Below are positions 15,836-25,238 of a stretch of 44,667 nucleotides of DNA, piece by piece. How positions within the stretch are numbered: position 1 is the stretch's first letter; each line of letters opens with the position of its first letter. The DNA comes from Bradyrhizobiaceae bacterium (GTDB lineage: Bacteria > Pseudomonadota > Alphaproteobacteria > Rhizobiales > Xanthobacteraceae). A program made the position numbers and the translations under genes. The notes beneath the pieces were generated by a model. That model was not told the origin of the DNA. It worked only from the letters and a program-made list of their open reading frames with translations, and ran no database searches. Location of the stretch: NCBI GenBank assembly GCA_016793685.1, contig JAEULX010000146.1, positions 1-44,667 of the forward strand. Reading direction: 5' to 3'.

Positions 15836-16792
15836 ATGGCGATCAGTGCGATCCCTCTTCCGGCCGCGCGCGGCCATCGCCTGCGTCTCGTGCTCGCCGC
15901 GATCATCATCGCCATCCTGATGACGATCATCGGCGCGCAGGCGATGTGGCGCGTGATTGTTCCCAGAGAGGCCAAGGAGCCACCGGAGATCAAGCCCTAC
16001 CATGGTCCGGTGATCCTTCCGCAGCCGGGCGTTCCGGCCGCCGCCGCGGCGCCCCAGGCGGCGCCGGAGCCCAAGACCTCGCCACCGCCCCCGCCGCCGG
16101 TCAAGAAAGCGACCTTGCCCAGGGAACGCCTCGGCGACGTGGCCTTGCGAATGGAGCCGGTCGAGGTTCGCCCGCCCGAGTACCGCGACGGCCGGCGGGT
16201 CAAGCTCGGCGAGGGCTGCGCCCTGCGGCCCGGATCGTCCATGGAGATCGCGCTCGAAACCAGGGTCAACACCGAGCAGGGCGGACCGGTCGTCGCCCGT
16301 GTGGTCTCTCCCGTCCTCTCGCCGGACCCCGGCTATCGCAACAAGGTGCTGGTTCCCGCCGGCGCCCAGCTCACCGGCGAGGTCAGGAAGGACGGCTCGC
16401 TGACCCTGCAGGACCGCCGGGCGCCGATCGTCTGGACCCAGTTGACGAGCCCTGTCGGCTTCGGGGGCGATTCGTCGGTCAATACCGTCGATCTTGGCCA
16501 CGCCCTCGGATCGGATGCAAGCGGCCAGGCCGGCATGGGCGGCGATGTCGAAATGCGCTGGGGCAACGCGATCATGGCAGGCGTCTTGACGACCGTCTTC
16601 AACGTCGGCCAGCGGGGCGCGCTTCCGAACTCCAACGCCCAGATCGACGCCTACCAGCGCGAAGTGAGCGGCACCCTTGGGCAGTTCGGCAACCAGGTCC
16701 TTGAGAAGACCCTGCCGTGGGAGCCCGTGATCACCATCGAAGCCGGCACCCTGGGCCGTCTCTATATCAACGAGACGCTGCGCCTGTGCTGA
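15836..16792 (+). CDS. trbI: TrbI/VirB10 family channel protein
   Basis: This 318-residue protein spans the envelope and senses energy from the inner-membrane ATPases. It has one N-terminal membrane segment (about 17-39, LRLVLAAIIIAILMTIIGAQ), a proline/alanine-rich stretch (about 60-90) and a VirB10 domain to the end. The closing IEAGTLGRLYINETLRL fits the family. It is shorter than RP4 TrbI, mainly in the periplasmic linker. The ATG at 15836 is preferred over an upstream opening that overlaps trbG. It is the last gene of the rightward trbF-G-I operon. Confidence 0.88.
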   Translation: MAISAIPLPAARGHRLRLVLAAIIIAILMTIIGAQAMWRVIVPREAKEPPEIKPYHGPVILPQPGVPAAAAAPQAAPEPKTSPPPPPPVKKATLPRERLGDVALRMEPVEVRPPEYRDGRRVKLGEGCALRPGSSMEIALETRVNTEQGGPVVARVVSPVLSPDPGYRNKVLVPAGAQLTGEVRKDGSLTLQDRRAPIVWTQLTSPVGFGGDSSVNTVDLGHALGSDASGQAGMGGDVEMRWGNAIMAGVLTTVFNVGQRGALPNSNAQIDAYQREVSGTLGQFGNQVLEKTLPWEPVITIEAGTLGRLYINETLRLC

Positions 16793-16874
16793 ACGCGCCG
16801 ACGTTGCAGACGCTTTCGCCGGACGAATGCAGGCCGTAAAGGCCATGGCGATTGCGGTTGATCGTCCCCCCGCT

Positions 16875-16901
16875 TTGATTGTGTCCTTCCGATGGTATGA
16901 T
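16875..16901 (+). promoter_or_regulatory. Possible promoter before the RHH gene
   Basis: TTGATT (16875-16880) and TATGAT (16896-16901) are separated by 15 bp in the 201-bp gap between trbI and the RHH gene. The spacing is slightly short for a sigma-70 promoter, so support is weak. Nothing else was seen in this gap. Confidence 0.3.
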
Positions 16902-16993
16902 TTGAAGTGCCAACGTGCAAATGTCGCGGAACGCGATCCCAGACGCTCGTTATTCGCTTCTTATGAAGCATACCCGGCCGCTCAAGTGGGGTC

Positions 16994-17455
16994 ATGAGCC
17001 GAACAAGAATTGGCACTGAGGTGAGGGATTCATGCGCCAGCGGCGGGGAAATCATCTTGCGGTCTCAAAAGAAGAGTCTGGAGTCTCTCTTCGTCCGCCT
17101 GTCCGACGAGGAAATCGCCTGGATCGACACCGTGGTGGACATGTCCGGCCTCACCGGGTCGGAGATCATTGAAACGGCGATCGACGCCTATTTGCTGATT
17201 ATCGTTGCCCGCCAGACGCTTTCCATCCCGGCCTTGCCGGACCTGGCCGCAAAGCCGGGCCGTCATTACCTTGTTTCGGAACGCTCGCGCCGTCTTCTCA
17301 GATCGGTCTCCGAGCAGGGGGGGTGGTCGCAAAACACCATCGTCCGCCTCGCGTTGATGTGGCTCAAGGCCCAGCTCGGGCCGTCCGCCGACGGCGGCGC
17401 CTGGGCCGTGGGAACCCCGGGCATCCGGCTCGACAAGGACGATTCGCCTCAGTGA
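16994..17455 (+). CDS. Ribbon-helix-helix DNA-binding protein (transfer regulator?)
   Basis: A 153-residue protein with an RHH-type domain at about 29-67: SLFVRLSDEEIAWIDTVVDM followed by SGLTGSEIIETAIDAYL. A second similar block, ERSRRLLRSVSEQGGWSQNTIVRLALMWL (about 96-126), may be a second RHH unit, so the protein could be a tandem RHH. It lies between two halves of the secretion cluster and near the TAGCAT repeats at 18249. A role as regulator of the transfer genes is likely but inferred. The start is uncertain: a GTG at 17021 is also possible. Confidence 0.65.
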   Translation: MSRTRIGTEVRDSCASGGEIILRSQKKSLESLFVRLSDEEIAWIDTVVDMSGLTGSEIIETAIDAYLLIIVARQTLSIPALPDLAAKPGRHYLVSERSRRLLRSVSEQGGWSQNTIVRLALMWLKAQLGPSADGGAWAVGTPGIRLDKDDSPQ

Positions 17456-17476
17456 GGGGAGGCCGTCCGCGCCGGA

Positions 17477-17971
17477 TCACGGCCGAAGCGCCCAGGCGAG
17501 GCGATAGACGCCGTAGATGACGGCTGCCGGGCTCGGGCCGAAGTACCGGCTGTCGTAGCTGTCTGAGCCCTCACCCAGGCCGACATACTCGTCGTCCCGC
17601 AATGAGCGGCAGTCCCGCCAGACGGGAACGCCCAGCTCGCGGGCCCGGGCCGAAGGGCCGGGGAGAAGCCGGCCGTTCAGCCGTTGCGCCTGCCGCCCCT
17701 CGTCCCAGCAGAAGTTATCTCCTGCGCGGCCGACGACCGTCTTCATCAGGTAGGACCGCCCCCAATTCGGGGCCTTCGCGAGCACGACCACCTCTCCCGG
17801 CGCGGCCGGCAGCGGGTGGTCGTAGACATAAACGCCCCTCGGCATCGACGTGCCGGTCTCAAGCAGAACGAGCGGCGGCGCTCCGAACCACCGGGGGATG
17901 TAGAGCGCCAACCCGGCCAAAGGGATCATTGCCAGGATCAGCCACCGGGCGCGCCTTGAGCGAACGCTCAA
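17477..17971 (-). CDS. traF: TraF-type pilin maturation peptidase (S26 family)
   Basis: A 164-residue membrane-bound serine peptidase. After one N-terminal membrane segment (WLILAMIPLAGLALYI), the catalytic serine lies in GTSMPRGVY (S42) and the general-base lysine in YLMKTVVGRAGD (K77). The C-terminal DSRYFGPSP matches RP4 TraF, which cleaves and cyclises the TrbC pilin. Its presence fits the P-type trb genes. The chosen start is TTG at 17971, because it overlaps the preceding stop (TTGA); an ATG at 18049 would add 26 arginine/glycine-rich residues that lie within the neighbour and look unlike the family. Confidence 0.85.
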   Translation of the reverse strand: MSVRSRRARWLILAMIPLAGLALYIPRWFGAPPLVLLETGTSMPRGVYVYDHPLPAAPGEVVVLAKAPNWGRSYLMKTVVGRAGDNFCWDEGRQAQRLNGRLLPGPSARARELGVPVWRDCRSLRDDEYVGLGEGSDSYDSRYFGPSPAAVIYGVYRLAWALRP

Positions 17972-18192
17972 AGGACGACCGAAACGCCCATCATGATCAT
18001 CCCAAGGCAGACCAGCCCGACCCCGCGAAAGGTGAGGGTGGCAAGCCACGGCTCACGCGAGCGAAGAACCAGACCGGCGACGATCATCACCGTGCCGGCG
18101 CCGATGATCCAGAGACCGAGGCCCTCGATCGTCGGCAGCAGAGCGGCGAGAACGGCCTCGAAACGGCCGGAAATGTTGAATGCGTCGTTCAT
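17968..18192 (-). CDS. Small two-segment membrane protein next to traF
   Basis: A 74-residue protein, MNDAFNISGRFEAVLAALLP at the start, with two hydrophobic segments (about 28-47 and 56-74). GAGG lies six bases before the ATG at 18192, which decides the start over two nearby alternatives. It is coupled to traF. I recognise no family; a role in pilus or transfer is suggested only by context. Confidence 0.6.
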   Translation of the reverse strand: MNDAFNISGRFEAVLAALLPTIEGLGLWIIGAGTVMIVAGLVLRSREPWLATLTFRGVGLVCLGMIMMGVSVVL

Positions 18193-18248
18193 GGCCATCC
18201 TCACGCCGGAGGATTCGGGGCAGGTTTGCCATCGCCGCTACAGTGGCG

Positions 18249-18274
18249 TAGCATGTAGCATATTGCAATAGCAT
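18249..18274. promoter_or_regulatory. TAGCAT repeats around an ATTGCAAT palindrome
   Basis: TAGCAT occurs at 18249, 18256 and 18269. The first two form a 7-bp tandem repeat of GTAGCAT, and ATTGCAAT (18262-18269) is a perfect 8-bp palindrome between the second and third. The cluster lies between the leftward small membrane gene and the rightward trbB. It is a plausible operator for an RHH regulator such as the one at 16994. Confidence 0.42.
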
Positions 18275-18299
18275 TTGTGGGCCGGCCGCTCTGTCGATA

Positions 18300-18313
18300 T
18301 TGATTTATATCAA
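18300..18313. promoter_or_regulatory. FNR/FixK-type binding site
   Basis: TTGATTTATATCAA is a perfect match to the TTGAT-N4-ATCAA site recognised by FNR, Anr and FixK regulators. It lies 102 bp upstream of the trbB start and 108 bp from the start of the leftward membrane gene, in the shared promoter region. If used, it would tie trbB or the traF unit to low oxygen or redox state. The match is seen directly; the function is inferred. Confidence 0.5.
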
Positions 18314-18414
18314 CAGCTTGCTGGCGACAGGGGCTGAGCGTTCGGCGCACCTGTCAGGTATGTATCATCTTCCTTGGCAGGCCGGCCGCGGCCTGTGGCG
18401 AAGGAGAAGGAGAA

Positions 18415-19341
18415 ATGAGCGGGTCGGTCATTTCCGATGTGGCGCTGGAGTTCTTCCGAGGACGGCTGCGGCGGTTTTTCGAGCTGGTCGAGGCCGACGC
18501 CATGCTCTCGGACATCGTCTACAGCGACGGCCGGACCGTCGTCGATTCCGGCGGGCGGCGATGGGTGATGGAGGACTCGCCCCTCACCGACGCCATGGTG
18601 ATGGACATCGGCGCCAATGCGGCCGTCTTCTCCGGCCGCGAGTTCTCGCGGACCTCGCCGTTCCTCTCGATCCGGGTGCCGCCCAGTCTCCGTTTGACCA
18701 TGACCAGGCCGCCCGAGGTCCATCGACCGGTAATGGTCATCCGCTCGCTGACCCGCACGCATCTGCCATTGGAACGCTACGTCGAGGACAAGATCGCAAC
18801 CCCCGACCAGGCCGACCAGCTCCGGCTCCTGGTCGAGCGCGGGATTACGGCGATGATCTCCGGCGGTCAGGTCTCCGGAAAGACGACGCTCATGCGCACC
18901 CTGATCGGCCTGATCCCCGAGCACGAGCGGATCGTGACGATGGAAGACACCCGCGAGCTGTACCTGACCGCCGCGGACAAGGAGAGCCCACGGCCGAACT
19001 GGATCGCGCTTGAATGCGTGCCCAACGTGAGCACGCTCGCCGACCTGCTTCAGCGCTCGCTACGGATGTCGGCCGACCGGCTGATCGTCGGCGAAGTCCG
19101 CGGGCCCGAGGCCTTGCAGCTGGTCCGCGCGCTCAATACCGGCCACGGCGGCTCGATGTTCACCCTACACGCCAACGGGCGCGAAAAGTCGATGGCGCGG
19201 CTGCATTCGCTGGTGTTGGAGGCGGAGCCGAACTCGCGGTTCGAGGCCGTCGAGGCCTCGATCGGCGCCGTCGTGCAAATCGCGGTCAAAGACGGGCGGC
19301 GGCGCATCGACGACATTTGGCTGAATCCGAACGCTCTTTGA
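18415..19341 (+). CDS. trbB: TrbB/VirB11 family secretion ATPase
   Basis: This 308-residue hexameric ATPase drives pilus assembly and substrate transfer from the cytoplasmic side. Walker A is ISGGQVSGKTTLM (K156). It is followed by the Asp box around ERIVTMEDTREL and the His-box region LNTGHGGSMFTLHANG, all VirB11 hallmarks. A strong GAAGGAGAAGGAG ribosome site precedes the ATG. Unlike RP4, where trbB leads trbC-L, it stands alone, about 4.4 kb from trbC and with its own promoter region. It is the last transfer gene before the catabolic cargo. Confidence 0.94.
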   Translation: MSGSVISDVALEFFRGRLRRFFELVEADAMLSDIVYSDGRTVVDSGGRRWVMEDSPLTDAMVMDIGANAAVFSGREFSRTSPFLSIRVPPSLRLTMTRPPEVHRPVMVIRSLTRTHLPLERYVEDKIATPDQADQLRLLVERGITAMISGGQVSGKTTLMRTLIGLIPEHERIVTMEDTRELYLTAADKESPRPNWIALECVPNVSTLADLLQRSLRMSADRLIVGEVRGPEALQLVRALNTGHGGSMFTLHANGREKSMARLHSLVLEAEPNSRFEAVEASIGAVVQIAVKDGRRRIDDIWLNPNAL

Positions 19342-19473
19342 TGAACCTTGCTGCTCGAAGCAGAGGCGCGCGAGCAGAAGGACGGTTCGGCGGTCCAAGG
19401 ACAGTGAAGTAGTCGCACGGGCAAAGTAAGCGGGTGCCCATCCACGGCACGGCCCTTATGCTGAATGCCCGCT

Positions 19474-20649
<1,176 letters not shown>

Positions 20650-20708
20650 TGCTGTTCCCTAGATCCACCTGTCTTCGGACAAACGCGACCAAAGACGGAA
20701 AAGCGGCT

Positions 20709-21917
20709 TCAGATCCGTTCGATGACGGCGGCGATGCCCTGTCCGACTCCGATGCACATTGTCACCAGCGCGTAGCGGCCGCCGGCCCGCTCAAGCTGTC
20801 TCAACGCCGTCAGCGCCAGCCGCGCCCCGGAGGCGCCCAGGGGATGGCCAATGGCGATGGCGCCGCCGTTGGGATTGAGCCGGGTGTCGTCGGCCGAAAG
20901 CTGCATCTGCCTGAGGCAGCCGAGAACCTGGGCGGCGAACGCCTCGTTGATCTCGATCACATCCATCTGCGCGAGGCTGAGCCCGGCGCGCTCGAGCGCC
21001 TTGCGGGAGGAGGGAACGGGACCGAGCCCCATCAGGCGGGGCTCGACCCCGGCGATGGCGCCGGCCAGCAGGCGCCCGCGCGGCTGTGCGCCGCAGCGCT
21101 TACCGGCGGCGAGCGTGCCGACGAGCAGCGCCGCCGCGCCGTCGTTGATGCCGGACGCGGTGCCTGCCGTCACCACCCCGCCATCGAACAGGGGCCTGAG
21201 CGCCGCCAGCTTCTCGTAGGTTGTTCCAGGCCGCGGATGTTCGTCCTCGCTGACCTGCACAGGCAAGGCCTGGTCTCTGCTTTTTCCCGGCACGGGGATG
21301 GCCATGATCTCATCGGCGTAGAAGGAGGCCTGCTTCGCCGCCTGATACTTCGCCTGCGACGCCTCGGCGAAGCGATCGCTTTCAGCCCGGCGGATGTCCA
21401 GCGCGCTGGCAACGTTGTCCGCCGTCGCCGGCATCGTGTCGCTGCCGAACTGGGCCGCCAACCGCATGTTGGGAAATCGCGCGCCCATGGTGCTGTCGTA
21501 GAGTTCGGCACTGCGGCTGAACGGCTTTTCCGCCTTTCCGAGCACGAAGGGAGCGCGCGACATGCTTTCGACCCCGCCGGCGACGAACAGCTCGCCCTCG
21601 CCGCACGTCGCGGCGCGCGCGGCGTCCAGGATGGCGGCGAGGCCGCTGCCGCAAAGGCGGTTGACCGTCTGTCCGCCCGCCTCTATCGGCAGGCCGGCGA
21701 GCAGGCCACCCTGCCGGCCGATGTTGCGGGAGTCTTCGCCGGCTTGGCACGTGCACCCGGCGATGACGTCCTCGACCTCCTCTGGACTGAAGGCGTTGCG
21801 GGCCATCAGGCCGCGGATCGTCTCGCCCAGGAGCTCGTCGGGACGGACGCCGGAAAGGCAACCGGCGTGGCGGCCGAACGGCGTCCGGACGCCGTCGTAA
21901 AGGTATGCATCCAGCAT
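20709..21917 (-). CDS. Acetyl-CoA acyltransferase (thiolase II type)
   Basis: This 402-residue thiolase should cleave acetoacetyl-CoA, or a longer 3-oxoacyl-CoA, with CoA. The nucleophilic cysteine is in VNRLCGSG (C89). NEAFAAQVLG, the histidine motif GHPLGASGARL and the second cysteine in MCIGVGQGIA complete the active site. Features such as SDTMPATADNVA resemble PcaF/PaaJ thiolases that cleave 3-oxoadipyl-CoA, so the chain-length preference is open. It lies 15 bp after the hydroxyacyl-CoA dehydrogenase, with an AGGGAG ribosome site. Confidence 0.92.
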   Translation of the reverse strand: MLDAYLYDGVRTPFGRHAGCLSGVRPDELLGETIRGLMARNAFSPEEVEDVIAGCTCQAGEDSRNIGRQGGLLAGLPIEAGGQTVNRLCGSGLAAILDAARAATCGEGELFVAGGVESMSRAPFVLGKAEKPFSRSAELYDSTMGARFPNMRLAAQFGSDTMPATADNVASALDIRRAESDRFAEASQAKYQAAKQASFYADEIMAIPVPGKSRDQALPVQVSEDEHPRPGTTYEKLAALRPLFDGGVVTAGTASGINDGAAALLVGTLAAGKRCGAQPRGRLLAGAIAGVEPRLMGLGPVPSSRKALERAGLSLAQMDVIEINEAFAAQVLGCLRQMQLSADDTRLNPNGGAIAIGHPLGASGARLALTALRQLERAGGRYALVTMCIGVGQGIAAVIERI

Positions 21918-21932
21918 CGGCGCTGTTCTCCC

Positions 21933-23471
21933 TTACCGGTGTTCCGGCGTCGCCAGCGACACGCCAAGCATGGCGCGCCGTTTGAGCCAGGGGCTCGGGC
22001 GGTAGCGGGCGTCTCCGTAGAACGCGTACATCGCTTCGAGAATTTCGACGACACGGCGGGGCCCGATGTCGTCGCCGAATCGGAGCGGCCCCTTCGGATA
22101 GCCGAGGCCGATGGTGACGGCCCGGTCGATGATATCGGGCGTTGCGATCTTCTGCTGGGCAATATCGCAGCCGATGTTGACGATGGTCGCGACAACCCGC
22201 TGCGCGACGAAACCGGGGCTGTCGTTGATGATCGTCACCGGCGTGCCGTCGCCGGCAAGGGCGGCGTGGGCCGCCCGCCGCGCATCGGGGCGGGTGAGCG
22301 AGGTGGTCATCAGGGTCCGCCGCCGCTCGAGCCCGAACAGCGTATCGACGGCGAGCGTCCGGCTCGCATCGAGCCCCTCGCGGACGGCCGATGTGGTCGC
22401 GTCCATGCCCAACGGCGCGACGAGGCAGACGGCGGCAGCGGAGGGGCTTTCGCCCTCTTCCACCGCGATGTCCAGCGTGTCCAGCAGTCTCATGAGCTTT
22501 ATGGTGCGCCTGCCGTGCGCCGGGCTGACCCAGATCGGCAGACCTTCCGGCTCCGGAACCTCAGGCGCGGGCGGTGCCTGAAGCTTGCCGTCGACGTAGT
22601 CGTAGAACCCGCGGCCGGACTTGCGCCCCAACAGGCCCGCGGCGACCCGCTGGCGGGTCATCGGCGACGGACGGAAGCGCGGTTCATTGTAGAATTGCGC
22701 GTAAATGGACTCCATCACCGCTTGCGAAACGTCGAGCCCGGTGAGGTCCATCAATTCGAACGGACCCATGCGGAAGCCCACGGCCTCGCGCAGCACGGCA
22801 TCGACGTCCGCGAAGCCGGCAATTCCCTCCTGGACGATGCGCAGGCCCTCTGTGCCGAGACCGCGTCCGGCGTGGTTGATCAGAAAACCGGGCATGTCGA
22901 CGGTCTCGACCGGAAGGTGGCCCATCCGGCGGGCGATGCCGGACAGGGCGTCGATCACCCATGGGTCGGTCAGCGCGCCGCGAATGACCTCGACCACCTT
23001 CATCAACGCGACGGGGTTGAAGAAATGGTAGCCGGCGAGCCGCCCGGGCCGGCGGCTGCCGGCGGCAATGGCGGTCACAGACAGCGATGACGTGTTGGTG
23101 GCAAGGATGCAGTCCTCGTCGACCACCCCGTCAAGACGCGCAAACAGCGCCCGTTTGGCCTCCAGATCCTCGGCGATGGCCTCGACGACGACGTGACACG
23201 CGGCGAATGCCGCATCGTCCACCGCGATCTCGATGCGCCCGAGTGCCGCCTCTGCGTCCGCCGCGTCCAGCCGTCCCTTCCGCGTGGCCCTCTCGAACAG
23301 CCCGGCGATGAAGCCGACCGCCTCGCCGGCCACCTCGCGACGTGCGTCGAACAGCCGGACCGCGATACCCGCCTGCGCCGCCACCTGGGCAATGCCTCGC
23401 CCCATCGCCCCGGCGCCGATCACACCCAGGCAAAGGTCGGTCCGATCCGGATCCAGCGGCATCGTGCTCAC
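21933..23471 (-). CDS. 3-hydroxyacyl-CoA dehydrogenase (PaaH/Hbd type)
   Basis: This 512-residue NAD-dependent enzyme oxidises 3-hydroxybutyryl-CoA or a similar substrate. The Rossmann motif GAGAMGRG is at 19-26, TNTSSLSVTAIA and GYHFFNPVALMKVVEVI carry catalytic residues, and MPGFLINHAGRG starts the C-terminal domain. The length indicates two copies of the C-terminal helical domain, as in PaaH. The start is taken as GTG at 23471, overlapping the hydratase stop (GTGA); an ATG at 23462 is an alternative. It fits between hydratase and thiolase in the pathway. Confidence 0.92.
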   Translation of the reverse strand: MSTMPLDPDRTDLCLGVIGAGAMGRGIAQVAAQAGIAVRLFDARREVAGEAVGFIAGLFERATRKGRLDAADAEAALGRIEIAVDDAAFAACHVVVEAIAEDLEAKRALFARLDGVVDEDCILATNTSSLSVTAIAAGSRRPGRLAGYHFFNPVALMKVVEVIRGALTDPWVIDALSGIARRMGHLPVETVDMPGFLINHAGRGLGTEGLRIVQEGIAGFADVDAVLREAVGFRMGPFELMDLTGLDVSQAVMESIYAQFYNEPRFRPSPMTRQRVAAGLLGRKSGRGFYDYVDGKLQAPPAPEVPEPEGLPIWVSPAHGRRTIKLMRLLDTLDIAVEEGESPSAAAVCLVAPLGMDATTSAVREGLDASRTLAVDTLFGLERRRTLMTTSLTRPDARRAAHAALAGDGTPVTIINDSPGFVAQRVVATIVNIGCDIAQQKIATPDIIDRAVTIGLGYPKGPLRFGDDIGPRRVVEILEAMYAFYGDARYRPSPWLKRRAMLGVSLATPEHR

Positions 23472-24238
23472 CGTCCCTCATACTCCGGCGCCCGCTTCTC
23501 GAAGAACGCCCGCATCCCCTCCTTCTGGTCCCTGCTCGCGAACAGCAACTGGAACGCCTTCCTTTCCAGCGCCAGCGCCGCATCCAAAGACGCATCCTGC
23601 CCGGCCAGCAGAACCTCCTTGATCTGCGTCACCGCCAGCGGCGGCATCGCCGCGATCTGTTCGGCAAGGACCATGGCGCGGCTCAGCACGTCGGTATCTG
23701 GAACGACTTCGCTGACGAGACCCATCCGCTCGGCCTCCATCGCCGTCACGGAGCCGCCGGTCAACACCATCTTCATCGCCTTGAATTTACCGACAGCGCG
23801 GGCCAGCCGCTGCGTACCGCCCGCGCCGGGCATGATCCCGACCCGTACTTCGGGTTGCCCGAACTTCGCGCCTTCGCCGGCGACGATGATGTCCGCGTGC
23901 ATCGCGAGTTCGCAGCCGCCGCCGAAGGCATACCCGTTCACCGCCGCGATCACCGGCGTTGGGCACGACGCGATTGCCCGCCACAGCAGGTGGGTCTGGC
24001 GCAGCATCATCTCGATCGCGCCCGCATCCGCCATCTCCGACAGATCCGCGCCGGCCGCGAAAGCCTCGTCGTTGCCCGTCAGCACGATGCAGCGGATGGC
24101 GCTCTCGCCCGCCAGTCGGGAGACGTGCTCCGCCAACAGCTCACGGACTTTCAGGTTGAGCGCGTTTTTGACCTGCGGGCGATTGATCCGGACCAGAGCG
24201 ACATGCACCCCGGCCCTTTCCACCACCACTTCATCCAT
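23468..24238 (-). CDS. Enoyl-CoA hydratase (crotonase family)
   Basis: This 256-residue hydratase adds water to crotonyl-CoA or a related enoyl-CoA. The oxyanion-hole segment AFAAGADLSEM, the GGGCELAMHADI helix and FGQPEVRVGIMPGAGGTQRL carry the two catalytic glutamates of true hydratases. It is the first gene of the leftward operon. GGGAGG just before the ATG at 24238 fixes the start. The palindrome at 24250-24268 begins only 12 bases upstream, so a bound repressor would block transcription directly. Confidence 0.93.
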   Translation of the reverse strand: MDEVVVERAGVHVALVRINRPQVKNALNLKVRELLAEHVSRLAGESAIRCIVLTGNDEAFAAGADLSEMADAGAIEMMLRQTHLLWRAIASCPTPVIAAVNGYAFGGGCELAMHADIIVAGEGAKFGQPEVRVGIMPGAGGTQRLARAVGKFKAMKMVLTGGSVTAMEAERMGLVSEVVPDTDVLSRAMVLAEQIAAMPPLAVTQIKEVLLAGQDASLDAALALERKAFQLLFASRDQKEGMRAFFEKRAPEYEGR

Positions 24239-24249
24239 CAAGCCTCCCA

Positions 24250-24278
24250 ATTCCGCTAAGCGGAATTTATTTCCGCGA
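24250..24278. promoter_or_regulatory. Palindromic operator, probably for the IclR-type regulator
   Basis: AATTCCGCT (24250-24258) and AGCGGAATT (24260-24268) are perfect 9-bp arms around a single base. TTTCCGCG at 24271-24278 resembles a third half-site. The site lies between the divergent hydratase operon and the IclR gene. IclR-family repressors typically bind such palindromes with inner TTCC/GGAA-like arms. TTGACA follows at 24283-24288 on the plus strand and could be the -35 of the regulator gene, although the -10 is weak. Confidence 0.68.
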
Positions 24279-24393
24279 TTGTTGACACGGACGTTAAACC
24301 CGCTTCACACTGCCAAGCAACCAGAAATCGCGGCCGGCGGACTCCGTTACGTCGCTGCGCCAGCAGTTCGGCACGCGGATAGGGAGCGCGTCC

Positions 24394-25230
24394 TTGAGGA
24401 AGAGACAGGCAGGCAATGGTCCGCCGACCGCCGATCCTGCGGGCATGCGCGATCGGCAGTTCGTCAACGGACTGGCGCGCGGCCTGGAGGTTATGAGAGC
24501 CTTCCGTCCTGATGACGGCCCGCTCGGCAACCATGACCTCGCGGAGCGGACGGGCCTGCCACGGTCGACCGTCTCCCGCCTCAGCTACACCCTGACATCC
24601 CTCGGATATCTCAGCTATTCCACCTCCCTCGGAAAATACGCGCTGGCTACGCCTGTGCTGTCCCTGGGCTATGCCTGCTTGGCGGGAATGAGCGTTCGCG
24701 ACATCGCCCGCCCGCTCATGCATGAGCTTGCCCAGCAGAGCGGGGCGTCGGTCGCGCTTGGCGGCCGCGACCGGCTCAGCATGCTCTACATCGAATGCTG
24801 CCGGCCGGATGCGGCGGTGACACTCAAGCTTGAGGTCGGCTCAAGGATCCCGATCGCGACAACATCAATGGGCCGCGCTCTGCTCGCCGCCCTGCCGAAG
24901 GACGAGCGGGACAGCCTGCTGGAAGAGGTTCGCCGGGGCGAAACGGATCGCTGGTCGCAGATCCTGGATGGCGTTCGCAGAGCCGCGGACGAGTTGCGAG
25001 CCACGGGCTTCGTCACGGCGCTGGGCGAGTGGAACCCGGACGTGAACGGGGTGGGCGTGCCTTTTGTGCCTGTCGACGGCTCGCCGGTTCTGGCCTTCAA
25101 CTGCGGCGGGCCCAGCTTCCTGTTTTCGGCTTCGCGCCTCAGGAACGACATCGGACCGCGCCTCGTCCAGTTGGTGCGCCAAGTCCTAGGCGCAAGCGGC
25201 GTCCAGGAACAGCCCGATGTGACGGAGTAA
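24394..25230 (+). CDS. IclR-family transcriptional regulator
   Basis: A 278-residue regulator with an N-terminal winged helix (about 25-85; recognition part LAERTGLPRSTVSRLSYTL) and a C-terminal effector-binding GAF-like domain (ARPLMHELAQQSGASVALGG, TTSMGRALLAALP). The architecture matches PcaR/PobR-type regulators of aromatic and acid catabolism. The start is TTG at 24394, supported by AGGGAG eight bases upstream; the ATG at 24445 has no ribosome site. It is divergent from the glutaryl-CoA operon and 8 bp before the acyl-CoA dehydrogenase, so it probably controls both. Confidence 0.92.
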   Translation: MRKRQAGNGPPTADPAGMRDRQFVNGLARGLEVMRAFRPDDGPLGNHDLAERTGLPRSTVSRLSYTLTSLGYLSYSTSLGKYALATPVLSLGYACLAGMSVRDIARPLMHELAQQSGASVALGGRDRLSMLYIECCRPDAAVTLKLEVGSRIPIATTSMGRALLAALPKDERDSLLEEVRRGETDRWSQILDGVRRAADELRATGFVTALGEWNPDVNGVGVPFVPVDGSPVLAFNCGGPSFLFSASRLRNDIGPRLVQLVRQVLGASGVQEQPDVTE

Positions 25231-25238
25231 GTGACCAC

